64,000 bases of DNA from Pyrocephalus nanus (GCA_038380795.1 CM076260.1:82063843-82127842), one strand, 5' to 3'. Positions 1-10,800 are shown, counted from the stretch's first letter. Program-made: numbers and translations. Notes: generated by a model from the letters alone, not told the origin.

Positions 1-318
1 TTTTTTTACCACAGAGGAGCAAGCCTGTAGTAAAGCATGTATTCTGAAATTGTATTTTCAAAAGCAAATTTGTCCACACCACTCCATCATCCCATTCACA
101 TTAGGATAATGATAATAGCAGCAGGTGTGTATCCTGTATACATTATGAAACAAGTTTTAAACAATATTCCAGACTAATAATGATGAAAATTCTGAAACAA
201 ATAAAAGAATTCATAGGACAAAGCACTGCAGATGGCCAACTGTATTTCCTGAATTAAGAGCAGCACTGAGAAGTTAAGCAGCCTGTAATTTGTGAAACAC
301 ATTTATTTCATTTTGCAG
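1..318 (+). other. CRIM1: CRIM1 intron, 3' portion
   Basis: AT-rich non-coding sequence ending in a polypyrimidine run and ttttgcag just before the exon at 319. The intron starts upstream of the window. No repeat or other gene is evident. Confidence 0.8.
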
Positions 319-441
319 AGATGTATGTACCTGAACCCACTAACATTCCCATTGAGAAGACAAATCATCGAGGAGACATTGAACTAGAAGTACCAAACTG
401 GCCAACTCCAAGTGAAAATGACATAATCCACATTCACAGAG
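319..441 (+). CDS. CRIM1: CRIM1 exon (extracellular juxtamembrane segment)
   Basis: The acceptor is ttttgcag at 311-318 and the donor is gtaaaa at 442. The exon starts with the last two bases of a codon and ends with the first base of the next. It encodes MYVPEPTNIP, then VPNWPTPSEND and IIHIHR, the segment between the last cysteine-rich repeat and the membrane helix. Confidence 0.92.
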
Positions 442-2451
442 GTAAAATCTGACACAAACTGGGATAACAGAGGCCTGTTTATTCCCCACATTTAATGCGC
501 CTACTTGTTCTATTCAGCATCTATATAATGCTTTGGAAAGGTGGTTATCTGAGAATATTCTTCAGTGCATAACTCTTACATGCATTTTTCTTTGATTAAA
601 GATGAGTCAGTCTATTAAATTACATTTATGCAATTTGGTCTCATTATCATTCCATCTTCTGCATGGAAGAAACATCTGTGTCGGTATTATGAAGTTCTAT
701 AAAATTAAGAATACGATGAATGAGAAGAAATTCTGCAATGTCTTTTCTGATTCAAAAACTAGAATGAAGACCACTGGAGTTGATAGATCTTAATTTGATT
801 TTCTTCTATTGATAAACATGTACCACAGCTTAAGATGTATCATAGGCAAATGTCAAAGCTTAAAAAAATCCCATCTCAGGTATAATGAGACAGAGCTAAT
901 AAAGTTGTCTAAGGATATAAATGTATCTTTTGTTTAAAGCTGTGCTGCAATCATCATTCCAGGGAAGAGGAAACACTCTATGACATTGTCTTTAACCTTT
1001 TCTAATTGAAGGACAACCTAAGCTTGTATGTATTTTTTTTTAAATCTGAGGATGATCTCATAGCATACTATTGTTTGGAGAAAGGATGCATGAAGTTTAA
1101 CTGCTTTACGAAGTTCTAACCTTACACTTTTTTAATTACAGCATTTTCATTTCTCACGGGCATTAGTAGCTGGGTTGCAACTATCCTGGCTAGGGATTAT
1201 AAACACACACTGCAAAGTGTGGAATTTTTTAGATGTCATTGAAAATTACCATTCTTTGCAATTACATGCAAAACTTCTTACATTCTAAGTAGACTGCCAG
1301 CAGTCTGTTTTCACAGACTGAGTGGTGCAAGTATTGTAATATGGTCTCAACAGATGAGAGAGCAAACACGTCATAATTGTCCTACCAGTTTTAAAAGGTA
1401 AAGAAAAAAAAAAAAGACTTCCATCAGCATGGAAACACGGTCTAATTTTTTTTTTTTATAAGTGGGGATTTTGTTGTGATCAGATACGATGATGCAAACA
1501 CAACTGAGCTAAAAGGTTATTGTCAGATTTGTTTGTTCTTGTGCTCTGTGTTCCTGCTATTTCCTCTCTTTTTGATGGCCTTTTCACCCTTAATATAGTC
1601 ACCATACAAGGTACTAGCTTTTGGTTGTTCTAACTTCTATAAATAAGGTGACATTGCAGGAGAGAAAGTCCAGATTCATATGAGTGGCAAGTCATATGAC
1701 TGAGACTTTCAGAATTACATCCTTCATTATGGCCAAGGCCCATTTGTAATCACTAACAAATGCTCACACTTACCTTCCAGATATGAACCATCTCCAGGGA
1801 GAGTACCGAAGTGGCAGTGGGCCACACCCCAGCGAGGATGCCTCTGTCGGCTCTGTTGCCTTGGTGACAATTCCAATCATGATAGCGCTGTTACTGATCA
1901 TCATCCTCCTGCTCATCAATCAGAAAAAGCAGTGGATTCCCGTGTCCTGCTACAAAGCTCCAACAAAGGTGCTGTGTTTCTGTCTGTTTCCAGACTTTCA
2001 GATTTTTTGGAAACCAGGAACAAAACGTTGTAAATGTTCAGCAACAGATTAACCCGCCCAGCCGGGATATTAGAATAGCAGAGCTCCATTCAGAAGATAA
2101 AACATGGTGATTCTAAGGAGAGTGTTGATCTGTTACTGTGCCTGGCATAAGCATGTACCAACTTTAGGAAAAGTCTAGACTCTTTAATTGCCATATTTTG
2201 TTTTGTGCTTTTTAATTATGTGTGGAATACAAAAATTGTTTAACTTACTCAGTATTTCCTTTCTCTTTTAACAGCCTTCTTGCCTAAACAATCAACTGGT
2301 GTATGTGGACTGCAAGAAAGGTACCATGGTCCAGGTGGACAGTTCTCAGAGGATGCTAAGAATTGCAGACCCGGATTCAAGATACAGTGGATTTTACAGC
2401 ATGCAGAAACAGAACAACCTACAGGCAGATAATTTCTATCAAACAGTTTGA
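319..2451 (+). CDS. CRIM1: CRIM1, 3' part (last three coding exons), spliced 319-441, 1781-1968, 2275-2451
   Basis: This is the C-terminal part of cysteine-rich transmembrane BMP regulator 1, a type I membrane protein that binds BMP/TGF-beta family ligands through extracellular cysteine-rich repeats and tethers them at the cell surface. Those repeats lie upstream of the window. The three exons join in frame (phases 1 then 0) and give about 161 residues: an extracellular juxtamembrane stretch containing VPNWPTPSEND, one hydrophobic helix of about 22 residues, a basic stop-transfer INQKKQW, and a cytoplasmic tail with SSQRMLRIADPD that ends in NNLQADNFYQTV. These match my memory of the human CRIM1 C-terminus closely. 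The tail is complete, with the TGA at 2449-2451. The gene is cut only by the window edge; no frameshift or stop is seen. Confidence 0.95.
442..1780 (+). other. CRIM1: CRIM1 intron
   Basis: Intron of 1,339 bp with a gtaaaa donor and a taccttccag acceptor. It contains short A or T runs near 1406 and 1448. The open frames inside it (for example 602-793) show no resemblance to a known protein. Confidence 0.85.
1781..1968 (+). CDS. CRIM1: CRIM1 exon encoding the transmembrane helix
   Basis: After a split Asp codon the exon encodes MNHLQGEYRSG and PSEDASVG, then the hydrophobic helix (core VTIPIMIALLLIIILLLI) and the basic anchor NQKKQWIPV, ending CYKAPTK. The 188-nt exon ends in phase 0 with donor gtgctg at 1969. 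The open frame runs on into the intron to a stop at 2050-2052, but the match to CRIM1 resumes at 2275, so splicing is preferred. Confidence 0.94.
2275..2451 (+). CDS. CRIM1: CRIM1 last coding exon (cytoplasmic tail)
   Basis: The acceptor is ctcttttaacag. The exon encodes 58 residues from PSCLNNQLVYVDCKKG to the terminal FYQTV, followed by TGA. The tail is almost the same as I recall for human CRIM1, including SSQRMLRIA and GFYSMQKQN, which suggests strong conservation of the cytoplasmic part. The intron before it (1969-2274) is only 306 bp. Confidence 0.95.
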   Translation, partial: PSCLNNQLVYVDCKKGTMVQVDSSQRMLRIADPDSRYSGFYSMQKQNNLQADNFYQTV

Positions 2452-2518
2452 AGAATTGCACCCTTACCAAGGATTAAGAAAGAGAGAAGAGAGAGAGAGA
2501 GAGACAGTCTGCTATTAA

Positions 2519-2524
2519 AATAAA
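2519..2524 (+). terminator. CRIM1: Proximal poly(A) signal candidate of CRIM1
   Basis: AATAAA, 68 bp after the stop codon. A GT-rich stretch (ttgtattggatttgtg) follows about 25-45 bp downstream, as expected for a usable cleavage site. It would give a very short 3' UTR. Confidence 0.5.
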
Positions 2525-3075
2525 ACTAGAATTGTGCACTTGCTTAGTGGATTGTATTGGATTTGTGACTACATGTACAGCTCTAAGACCTTACTGGGAT
2601 GAGCTCTGACTCCTGCAATGTGCCAGAAAAAGCATTCCCACTTTTCCTTGAGATAACTGACCAAGTGTTTTCTTAGAACCAAAGTTTTAAAACTTGTTAA
2701 GATGTATTTGCTTGTAACATAGCTATAGAGGTTTTTTGGGAGGGGGAATCAGGGGCTAGGGATAGGCAATGAGGTAAAAGGAAGCTTCATAGAAGAGAAG
2801 CTGGTCATGCTTGGCTGGAGAAGAAAATAAACTGCCGAGCAGCAGGATAGTGGTTTTCCTTGTTGCTCTGAAATTGCATCTGTTGCACCCAAAGCCTAAC
2901 CCCAGATGAAAAAAATACGAAAAGGTCTGATTTTTTTTTTCCAGCTGTTGCTACAATAATATACTCCTAGAACAGAACTTGTCACATCACAGGTGTGGTG
3001 TAGCTGCAAATATTTTTCTATATGATGAGAAGCTGCAGTAGTTAATGAAATAGCAAGGAAAAGATTATAGCAGAA

Positions 3076-3081
3076 AATAAA
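3076..3081 (+). terminator. CRIM1: Internal poly(A) signal candidate of CRIM1
   Basis: AATAAA followed directly by gggtgggttt and, further on, a T/GT-rich stretch near 3121-3150. Its use as an alternative 3' end is plausible from sequence only. Confidence 0.4.
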
Positions 3082-3251
3082 GGGTGGGTTTATTAAGGAT
3101 GTATAAAATTATACCTTGTGCTGCTTTTTGTTTTTATTTTTGTTTTCTTCAAAGCTGATTGGCTAGATTAGCCAGACTTCAGCAGAGTTAGCAAATGACT
3201 GAGGCCTAAGTAATTCCTGATATGAGCACTGGATCTTTTGACAACAGTATT

Positions 3252-3270
3252 GAAGGAAGGAAGGAAGGAA
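3252..3270. repeat. (GGAA)n tetranucleotide repeat
   Basis: About five copies of ggaa inside the CRIM1 3' UTR. Confidence 0.85.
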
Positions 3271-3650
3271 AAGTCAAGAACACCATGCAGTTCCAGGGGC
3301 TTTTGTTTGTTTGTTTTGTCTGTTGTGGTTTTGTTTTGTTATTTTATATCAATCTCTGGTTGTTCATACAGGAGAAGGAAAAATATTTTTGTTGGACAAA
3401 GCTCTTGCTTACAAGAGAGTAAAAAAGAGACTGTTTTAAGGTTGTTTTTTTTCCTGTTGATGTTCTTATTTACTGGTATGCAGATTTAGAAACTACTTCC
3501 ATGCTAGGAAGCTGCTTAATTTTAATTGTATATTACTCAAGCACCTTTTTTGAAGCTCAGAAAAAAAGGAGATCATGCTTCTTTAAACTCTAGCATTATA
3601 GGAATATTTATGTAAATATAATTATGCTAAAAACAACAAAAAGTATTTGT

Positions 3651-3776
3651 ATGTTTGTGTATATATATGTATATACAAATGCATGTAGGTATACGTATGT
3701 ATATATACATGCATGTGTATATACACTATACATATATATACTGTATATATAAAATACTATGTATACAGTATATATT
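3651..3776. repeat. Imperfect TA/TG/ATGC microsatellite with a stem-loop
   Basis: About 125 bp of alternating purine-pyrimidine sequence (gtatatatatg, catgcatgtg and similar). Within it, 3734-3748 and 3761-3775 are complementary at 14 of 15 positions around a 12-nt loop, so a hairpin can form in the CRIM1 3' UTR. Confidence 0.8.
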
Positions 3777-3924
3777 TTTTTTCTATTTTTTTTCTTGTTG
3801 AATGTATTTTTATCTGAGAGAGATTTTACCCAGAGCAGAAACAGATAACAGGCATTCCATATCAATGCTTAATCGCTTGTGAGTTTAGGAAAGACAAGAA
3901 AAGAGCATCTCATTCTACCTACAG

Positions 3925-3959
3925 TTTGATTTGATTTGATTTGATTTGATTTGATTTGA
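3925..3959. repeat. (TTTGA)n pentanucleotide repeat
   Basis: Seven uninterrupted copies of tttga in the CRIM1 3' UTR. Confidence 0.95.
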
Positions 3960-3966
3960 AAGTGTT

Positions 3967-3992
<26 letters not shown>
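3967..3992. repeat. (TG)n dinucleotide repeat
   Basis: Thirteen TG units directly after the pentanucleotide repeat, then gcgcgc. Confidence 0.95.
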
Positions 3993-3998
<6 letters not shown>

Positions 3999-4227
3999 CT
4001 CTTGTGTTGGCGTGTGTACAGTTCGTGCACGGTTATAGCAGTAAGCGTTGCTCTTGCTACTTGCTACATTTCAGGGTGTTTCTTATTTTTCTTTTCCTGC
4101 TTAGCCTTAAAAAGGCTTTTTAATGAATGCATTGGCTAGAGACACTGATGACAATATACATGCAGCACTAATCAACTCCATAAATTAACACCATCAGCTC
4201 CTGGATTTTGGAGGGTTTTTCCTTTTC

Positions 4228-4249
4228 TTTTTTTTTTTTTTTTTTTTTT
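4228..4249. repeat. Poly(T) tract
   Basis: A homopolymer run of about 22 T in the CRIM1 3' UTR. Confidence 0.9.
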
Positions 4250-5181
4250 CAAACAATTGTTTGAAACAACTACTGGAATATTGTCCACATTAAGCTGGAA
4301 GTTTATTGTAGCTTGCCTCATTTATAACTCTGACTGTATAATACAATGTTACTTTCCAAACAGGTCTTGGCACTTTTATACTAATTACCCATTTGTGCAT
4401 TGCCTTTTTTCTTTTACAAATGCTTCTCATAAGAGACACAGATACCCAGTATGCTTAATGTGAAAAGAAAATGTATTTTTTGTAAAGGAACTCTCAAGTA
4501 TTGTTCTAAATACTTGGTCAGAGGTTGCTGAACTTTAAAACTGAAAAAAAAAAAAACCTAATTTATTATTATAATGACCTAATTTATTAATCTGAAGATT
4601 AACCATTTTTTTTTGTTTTAGAATATCAAAAAGGTGTTCTAGCTGTTTGCATCAAAGAAAAAAATAGGTGTATCATTAAGGGTCAACATTTTTTCTGCTT
4701 ATATAACTTCAGTTTCCAACCACCAGTAAGAAAAAATGTAGTCTCCCCAGTGTTTTGTACTCAATCTGATATTGAAACAGAGATGTTTCTGTCCAGTTAC
4801 TGCAGAGATTTTGTCAAGACAAAACATCCATTCCTTGCATAAGAGTAAGCAGTCTTTATCCAGAAATTGTAAATGCTTGCTTTTGTTTTACAATCAAGGC
4901 CATATTCTGAAAATATTAGCAGGATATAGGACATGGTGTAAAATGTTTTTTATTATTATTATTTTATTATTATTATTTTAAAGATATGATTTATCCTATG
5001 TGCTGTATCCATTACACTCTTTTACTTTGGTTCCTGTTGTGCTCTTGTAAGAGAAATGCAGATATAATTTTCTGAAAAATAGATGCATATGTGGCACTCG
5101 GAGTGCACTGCGGTTCAGCAGATTGCTTGTTTACTTTTTTAACTGTAAGGCGGTTTCTTGTAATTTGGCTCTTGGCAGCAC

Positions 5182-5187
5182 AATAAA
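5182..5187 (+). terminator. CRIM1: Distal poly(A) signal candidate of CRIM1
   Basis: AATAAA within cttggcagcacaataaaa, followed by an A-rich then T-rich stretch. It is the last strong signal before the intergenic spacer and the best candidate for the main CRIM1 transcript end. Confidence 0.6.
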
Positions 5188-5205
5188 AAAATTTTAAACC
5201 TACTG

Positions 5206-6759
5206 ATGCGTATTCTCTGAAATGTTCACATTTATTACTTCCATATACTAATCTTGAAACATTAGTTTACAGATTAATATTGTAGTGGGTAGGAATTAAT
5301 TTTACTGTCGTGCTGACCTGAGATTGGAACAGCTCAGAACACACTGTGGGTAAAGAACAGTTTGCAGTTACAGAAAGTTCTGCATATTACACTAAAGAAT
5401 TTTAACATTGGAGAACTTTGTGGAGTTCCAAATACTTTCAGCATTCAGTAAAGATGAATCTCTGAAATGCCACGTTAGGCCTTTGCCCTGTCATGGAGGG
5501 CATGTGGTCTAGTCGTACGTGTCAGAAAGCTGTGCTTAACCATACGAGACTCTGATACAAGGTCCTATAAAAAGCATTTGGAATCACAATTTGTACTTCA
5601 TGGACTTCCCGAGCCACAGATCATTTATTTATCTATCAGCCCATAATGTTTTTTTCTTCCAGTAATTTGTAAATTAATGGACTTGATGTAAAGTTCTGGT
5701 ATGTAACTACCTGGGCAAGCAGTTTTCAGCTTGACTACATGCTTTGTAAACAACTGCTTTCTTTTCTTTCTTTGAAACCATCCTCCTAATGGTTTCATTT
5801 AATATCCCTGACACTGCATTCAAATCAGCAGTAGATCATTATCTATATGTCACCTATTAATTTAGAGACCTGTATCTTGTCTCCATTTTTTCTTGAAAAG
5901 CCCAATATACAATTCTTTGGGAGCAGTTCCATACCTTATGGCCACCCTTGTCATTCCTTGTGCTTCTCATTCATGTACGTTCCTGTACATCCTTTTAAGA
6001 TGAAGGGTAAGGGAACTGAAAATGTCCACATTGTTCAAACATGGTACTCCCTGGATTTAGCATGGTGTTTACAGTTTGGATTGCTACTCCCACTGAGTCA
6101 ATGTTCTTGCAGTGCTAGCTGAAATAATCCAAAATGCCCAAGTACTAATAGTTACTGCAAAGCCCATAATTGACTTTGGCTAGGATAGATCAGTATTTGT
6201 GTGCATCCCTTTACATTTACATATGCTGAAATTCCTCCCCTTTCGTATTTTACTGTTTCAGTATTTTTGCTCCTTCCCAAGACTAAGGCTATGGAAGACA
6301 TATGTGTTCTAGAAGAGCATCTTCAAACTCTGCAAACGTTTTTATTTTTCATCAGAATGACACAGAAAACATCACTGAATCAATGTATAAAATAATAGCG
6401 CATGCACATTTGAACACTCAGAGTAGCCCTGGTCTCCTTTGCCTTACTCACACTGAAAGGATCATATTTGGAATGCCTCTGCCCACCAGCGTTTGTCAGC
6501 TTGAAAAAAGCTATAGCTGAGCAGGATAGAATGCAAATCCTTTAAATCACATCAGTAGTATACAGATGCTTAACAAGGAACGCATTTGCTCCTTGCTGTG
6601 TTTCTTTCCAAACATCAAGTAGGAAGTACGAAAAGAAACTTCAAAGAGGCTCCAATCAACTTCAGGAAGTCAAGCAGAGAAAATCCCTGGTATGTACGTT
6701 GGGATATCAAAAGTTTATAGCGGCTCAAAACAAAAAAACAAAAAAACAAAAAAAACAAG

Positions 6760-6792
<33 letters not shown>

Positions 6793-6997
6793 CCAAAAAC
6801 AACAACACGCAACCTAGATGAAAAAAGCCCATCATAAGGGCACAATATAAAGCTGGCAAAGGACGGGCACGGGAGTGACGGTGCTGGTAAGAACCAAGTA
6901 TCTCCAGAGCTTAGTTTCTTAAGTGGCTGAATGAAAGCAAAAATGATAGTGGGAAAGCCACGCAGCAGGTTACAGTGAAACTACTGCAAATAATACT
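5206..6997. other. CRIM1-FEZ2 intergenic spacer
   Basis: About 1.8 kb between the probable CRIM1 end and the FEZ2 promoter region. The open frames here (for example 5847-6122) have no recognisable product. A long A-rich tract lies at 6726-6790. Confidence 0.6.
6726..6809. repeat. A-rich simple repeat / poly(A) tract
   Basis: Caaaaaaa units followed by about 29 consecutive A, then cccc and aacaacaac. It could be the A-tail of an old retrocopy or plain low complexity; no target-site duplication was confirmed. Confidence 0.8.
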
Positions 6998-7066
6998 GCC
7001 CTTCCATGGCAAGGGCGTTGGTAGCAGGTGATCTTTATAAGGTCTCTTCCAACCCAAACTATTCTA
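6993..7066 (+). mobile_element. CR1 LINE 3' end fragment
   Basis: The stretch gcaggtgatctttataagg, then tctcttccaacccaaact and attctatg, matches the well-known CR1 3' terminus (ggatgatcttt-aaggtc-ccttccaaccca-attctatg). Only the last 70-75 bp are present, as is usual for 5'-truncated CR1 copies. It lies directly upstream of the FEZ2 CpG island. Confidence 0.85.
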
Positions 7067-7130
7067 TGTTTCCCCCTCGTGCCCGATGAGCCGCCCCTGC
7101 TGGGAGCTGGAACGTGTGTCAGTACAGACA

Positions 7131-7850
7131 CTAACCTGCCGGTGCTGTGTGCGGCCGGGCCCCGCCGGCACAGCCCTGCCCGCGGTGCGAGGGCCGACCC
7201 CGCTCTCTCCCGGCACAGCCGCGGCCTCTGGGCCCGGCCCGGCCCCGCCCGCCGAGCGCCGCCGCTCCGCGCCCGCCCCGAGCCGCGGGAGGCGCCGGGA
7301 GCGCGCACGGCCGGCAGCGCGCGGCCCCGCGTCCCCGGCTGCGGCGGCGGCGGCGATGGCGGCGGCGGCGGCGGCCTCGCAGCGGGACCCGGGGGACTGG
7401 CAGGACTTCTCGGGATTCCAGCCCTCCGCGGGCAGCGGCCCCGAGAGTGCCCGCGACAAGGGCGGCTGGGGCGGCGGGGATCTCGGGGCGAAGCTGTCCG
7501 TCTGCTTCGAGCCCCCGCAGGCCCGGGCTGGCGGCGGCGGCGAGAGCCGCGTTCCGCTGCGGCCGCTCACGGAGCAGAACGCGCTGCAGGACGACGAGTG
7601 AGTGCGGGCCAGGGGGGCGCGGAGGAGGGCGGCGAGGAGCGGGGGGGCCCGGCCCGGCCTAAGAGGACAGCGCGGCCCGACAGCCCTATCCCGGAAAGCG
7701 CTGCCCCCGGGCCTTGGCGAGCCCCGGCAGGGCTTGTGGGCTGCGGGAGCGGAGCCTTTCCCCGCCCCCGGGGCTGCAGCTGCGAGAGGCCGGGCCCGGG
7801 CAGGAGGGCACGTTCGGCCTCCGCGGCGCGGGTTTGACGTGGAGCCCTCC
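7131..7850 (+). promoter_or_regulatory. FEZ2: FEZ2 CpG-island promoter
   Basis: This is the only strongly GC-rich, CpG-dense stretch in the window and it surrounds the FEZ2 start codon. GC-box cores are visible as ccgccc near 7235 and 7275 and as gggcgg inside exon 1. No TATA box is evident, which fits a broad housekeeping-type promoter. The exact transcription start cannot be placed by reading. Confidence 0.85.
7356..7597 (+). CDS. FEZ2: FEZ2 exon 1 (start codon)
   Basis: The ATG at 7356 has G at +4 and a GC-rich context and gives MAAAAAASQRDPGDWQDF, aligning with the MAA-GDWQDF start of human FEZ2. The exon ends within a Glu codon before donor gtgagt. An in-frame ATG at 7086 without an intervening stop would add 90 residues of GC-rich, repeat-adjacent sequence; I consider it unlikely because the homology begins at 7356. 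Confidence 0.92.
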
Positions 7851-10800
7851 GGCTTTATCCCCGTGACGACCAGGGACGCGTGTGAGCATCCCCGAGCCTC
7901 TGGCCCCGCCGGGCTAACGAGAGTACCTGCTCTGAAGCGCCGGTGACCGGGGGTAGTGTTTGTTTAGCGTCTTGCAAAGTGCCCGCTGTCTTCCTGTTAG
8001 TGCGGAAAGCAAATTAAGAACAAAAATCTCAGCGGCAACCGTGATAATTGTGGGGAGTTTTCCCCTGAGCAATAGAGCCTTTCTGATTCATGCTACTTTC
8101 CATTTTTTAACATTATTTTACAAGTATTTATACTTCTAATTTTATAGTAAATTCAGTCAATTTGTCTTCATTAAAAATACTGCAGTTTTACTTTAGGGTA
8201 ACGGAATTGTATGTCTTCCTCTAAGAGAAGAAGGAAAAAAAAAAGCTTGTCAGCAAGAGACTAGATATCTGTCATATAAACAGTGGGTAAGTTCACAGAA
8301 CCATGAATCACGCTGGGCAGTGATGGGGCCCTGTCTGCCCTTCTGTGTCTGGCTCGGCTGTTCCTCTGACCTCCTCTGAGCCTTAGCTAGGCAACCACTC
8401 CAAACATCCACCCACAGCAGAAGGCCTGGAGGCAGGGCTTGCTGGGTGACTAAGAAGCAGCCTGCTCGAAGAGTTGCTCTGTTTAAAGTCTGAAGTGGTG
8501 TACCAGGGTGGGTCTGCGTGTGCAAACCTCTGGTACTGCCACTGTAGAAACAGCTACGATTGACAGAGTGATGGGCTAAACTCAGTAAGAGTACTTCTGG
8601 ATAAAACTAAATTCTTTCAAAGTTTTAGTATAATTTGTGTATGTTCATCGTTCTGTCATAAAGGGAAAGAAAAAAAAACTGTCTCAGAATTTGGTACTCA
8701 GTCTCTGCTAATTCGTTATGCTAGTGTGCAGAAGGAAAACAGGAACATTAGGAATAGAATTTACAGCTTAGTTATGATTTCATTAAAGGAAGGGCTCATC
8801 CACCCCCAAAAAAAATTTTGAGTATGGTTATATAAATAGCATGGAAGCTCTCTCTTCATTTATTCTTCTGTTTCACTTCTGCGCATACATTGTTTAAAAA
8901 GGGAAATAAATTATGTTTATCAAAAAACATTTTCTCTTAGCTTCAAAACCAAAAATATTGTCAGTAACTTGCAGATTAATATTTAGGGAGGAAGATATAG
9001 TTACTGATAGAGGTATATGATTGTTAAGAATGTGTTTATTGCTGATCAATTGCTGCTTATTTTAAGGTCTGTGTTTTTGTTCCTTTATTCCTCTCTCCAG
9101 GATTTGGAATGCTTTGACTGATAATTATGGTAACGTGATGCCAGTTGACTGGAAATCTTCCCACACCAGAGCATTGCACTTGCCAACATTGAATCTTTCA
9201 GAAAAAGGGGTAAGTTCTGATCAGCAGAAGTACCCTCTTTGGATCTTTTTTACTGAGCAGGGAAATAAAACTATTTGCATAAAAGAGTGTCGTTATTAAA
9301 TGGCTGAAAATATTTTTAATGCTTGCCATTATACATGAGAGGTTTTTAAAAATAAAAAATCTAACAACCATTGATGTATGTTTGCATCTCTTTGGGTTGG
9401 AATAATGCAGGATTAGTTTTAGATGAATTTTCATTAGAACCAGAGCATGATAGAAAAAAATATAAAATGAGAAAGTGCTTCACATAAAATCTTTCTGCTA
9501 TCTGATTCATGTTGGACACTGATGTGAGTAAGGGAGGAAAAGAGGCAGAGAGACTCTAATTTAGTAAATCCAGTATGGATTTTTTTTAAGGTCATCTCAG
9601 TCTGCAGTCAGGTGGCTTCTTTAACATGAAGGGTGGCCCATGAGACACTGAATTGCCAGAGTTTGTTTTGGTTTTCTTATTTAACATTTAGAATAGTTGT
9701 CTGGGGAGGGAACAGGGAATTAAGAGCTTCAGAGAGGTTTATAGAAAGGGTTGTCCTCCAATCTTCTTATAAGTGGATTAAAACATTTCAGGAGGAGAAG
9801 CCAGGAGGAATTCCCATCTCACAGGTCTTCTGAGGAAAAGAGTGGCTTATCTTTGAGGTTGAGTTATGCTGTAAAAATATCTGTGTGTGTAACCTGAGAA
9901 TAGGGTAATGGTTTGACTTCAGCCATCATTAGATAATCCATAGATGCTTTTAATGTGACAGGAGTGAAGATTGTTCTGCTGAAGAGGATGTTTTTGGGGT
10001 CCAGCAGGGGAAGGTGCCTATTTGGAACTCACTTTATTGATTTGAGTCTGATGATTATCCCTTGAATTTGACTTGTGTTTATTCTGATGTTTATTAGAGT
10101 GCTTCTTCAGATTTTCTAAGTGGTTTTAGAGTAATTAAATCCTTACATTTTAAGTAAAAATACAAGCCCTGCCTGCTGTGACCTTGTGTCACTGAAAAAT
10201 AGACTGGAAGACTAATGGATTTCTTGATAAGGAGCTAAGTATAATATTAAAAAGTTTCATATAGTTTTTTTTTAGGTTATTTGCAGGCAGTTATGAAGAA
10301 AGTACATAAAAAAGTGTAAAGTGGTGCTGCTGGATTAGAAAGAATCTTAGATATTCTGCCAGAAGAGGGAAAACCAGTTTATGGATTAAACATATCTCAG
10401 GGTTTTTCAGCTTTCACTCCACCTGGCATGCCTTCTGATGTGTAAAGCCTGTCTGTTTGGGAGTGTTTGGCATACTTTTTTTCTGCTTCTTTGTGTTCAG
10501 CAGTATTTCTGGATATATGACAGCACATATGGGCCAGCTAGCAGCTTGTTTTAACTTTCTTACCAGGAATACTAACAGCCAAGCAACCTTTCCGTGATGC
10601 GTTTGAAACTAATAATATGCTGCAGAAATTGTTCTTAAAGCATTTCTCTTCTATCTTAGTAGGAAAAAATGTAAGGTGAATAAGGCTGATTCATCTGATC
10701 TTAGTTGCTTCACATCACAGATCTGTGCACACTTTTATATGTCTCAGTGAAAGAAGCAGTTGGGTGGAAGTGTTGTACACAGCAGTACAAGGAGCAGGAT

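Larger units (their letters stand above)
2452..5205 (+). other. CRIM1: CRIM1 3' untranslated region (probable extent)
   Basis: The sequence after the TGA has no further exon and carries AATAAA at 2519, 2826, 3076 and 5182. The site at 5182-5187 is the likely main distal end, since a 2.7-kb 3' UTR agrees with my recollection of a long CRIM1 3' UTR. The region is AT-rich with many simple repeats. The end at about 5205 is an estimate. Confidence 0.65.

Noticed and set aside
3222..3489. Two overlapping open frames in the CRIM1 3' UTR
   Set aside because: Low-complexity, phenylalanine-rich translation of T-rich sequence downstream of the true CRIM1 stop.
6615..6845. Phe-rich minus-strand open frame
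   Set aside because: Translation of the A-rich tract at 6726-6790 only.
7028..7946. Long open frames of 114-269 codons on both strands around the CpG island
   Set aside because: GC-rich sequence lacks stop codons by composition. Only the frame with MAAAAAASQRDPGDWQDF matches a known protein; the others are shadows.
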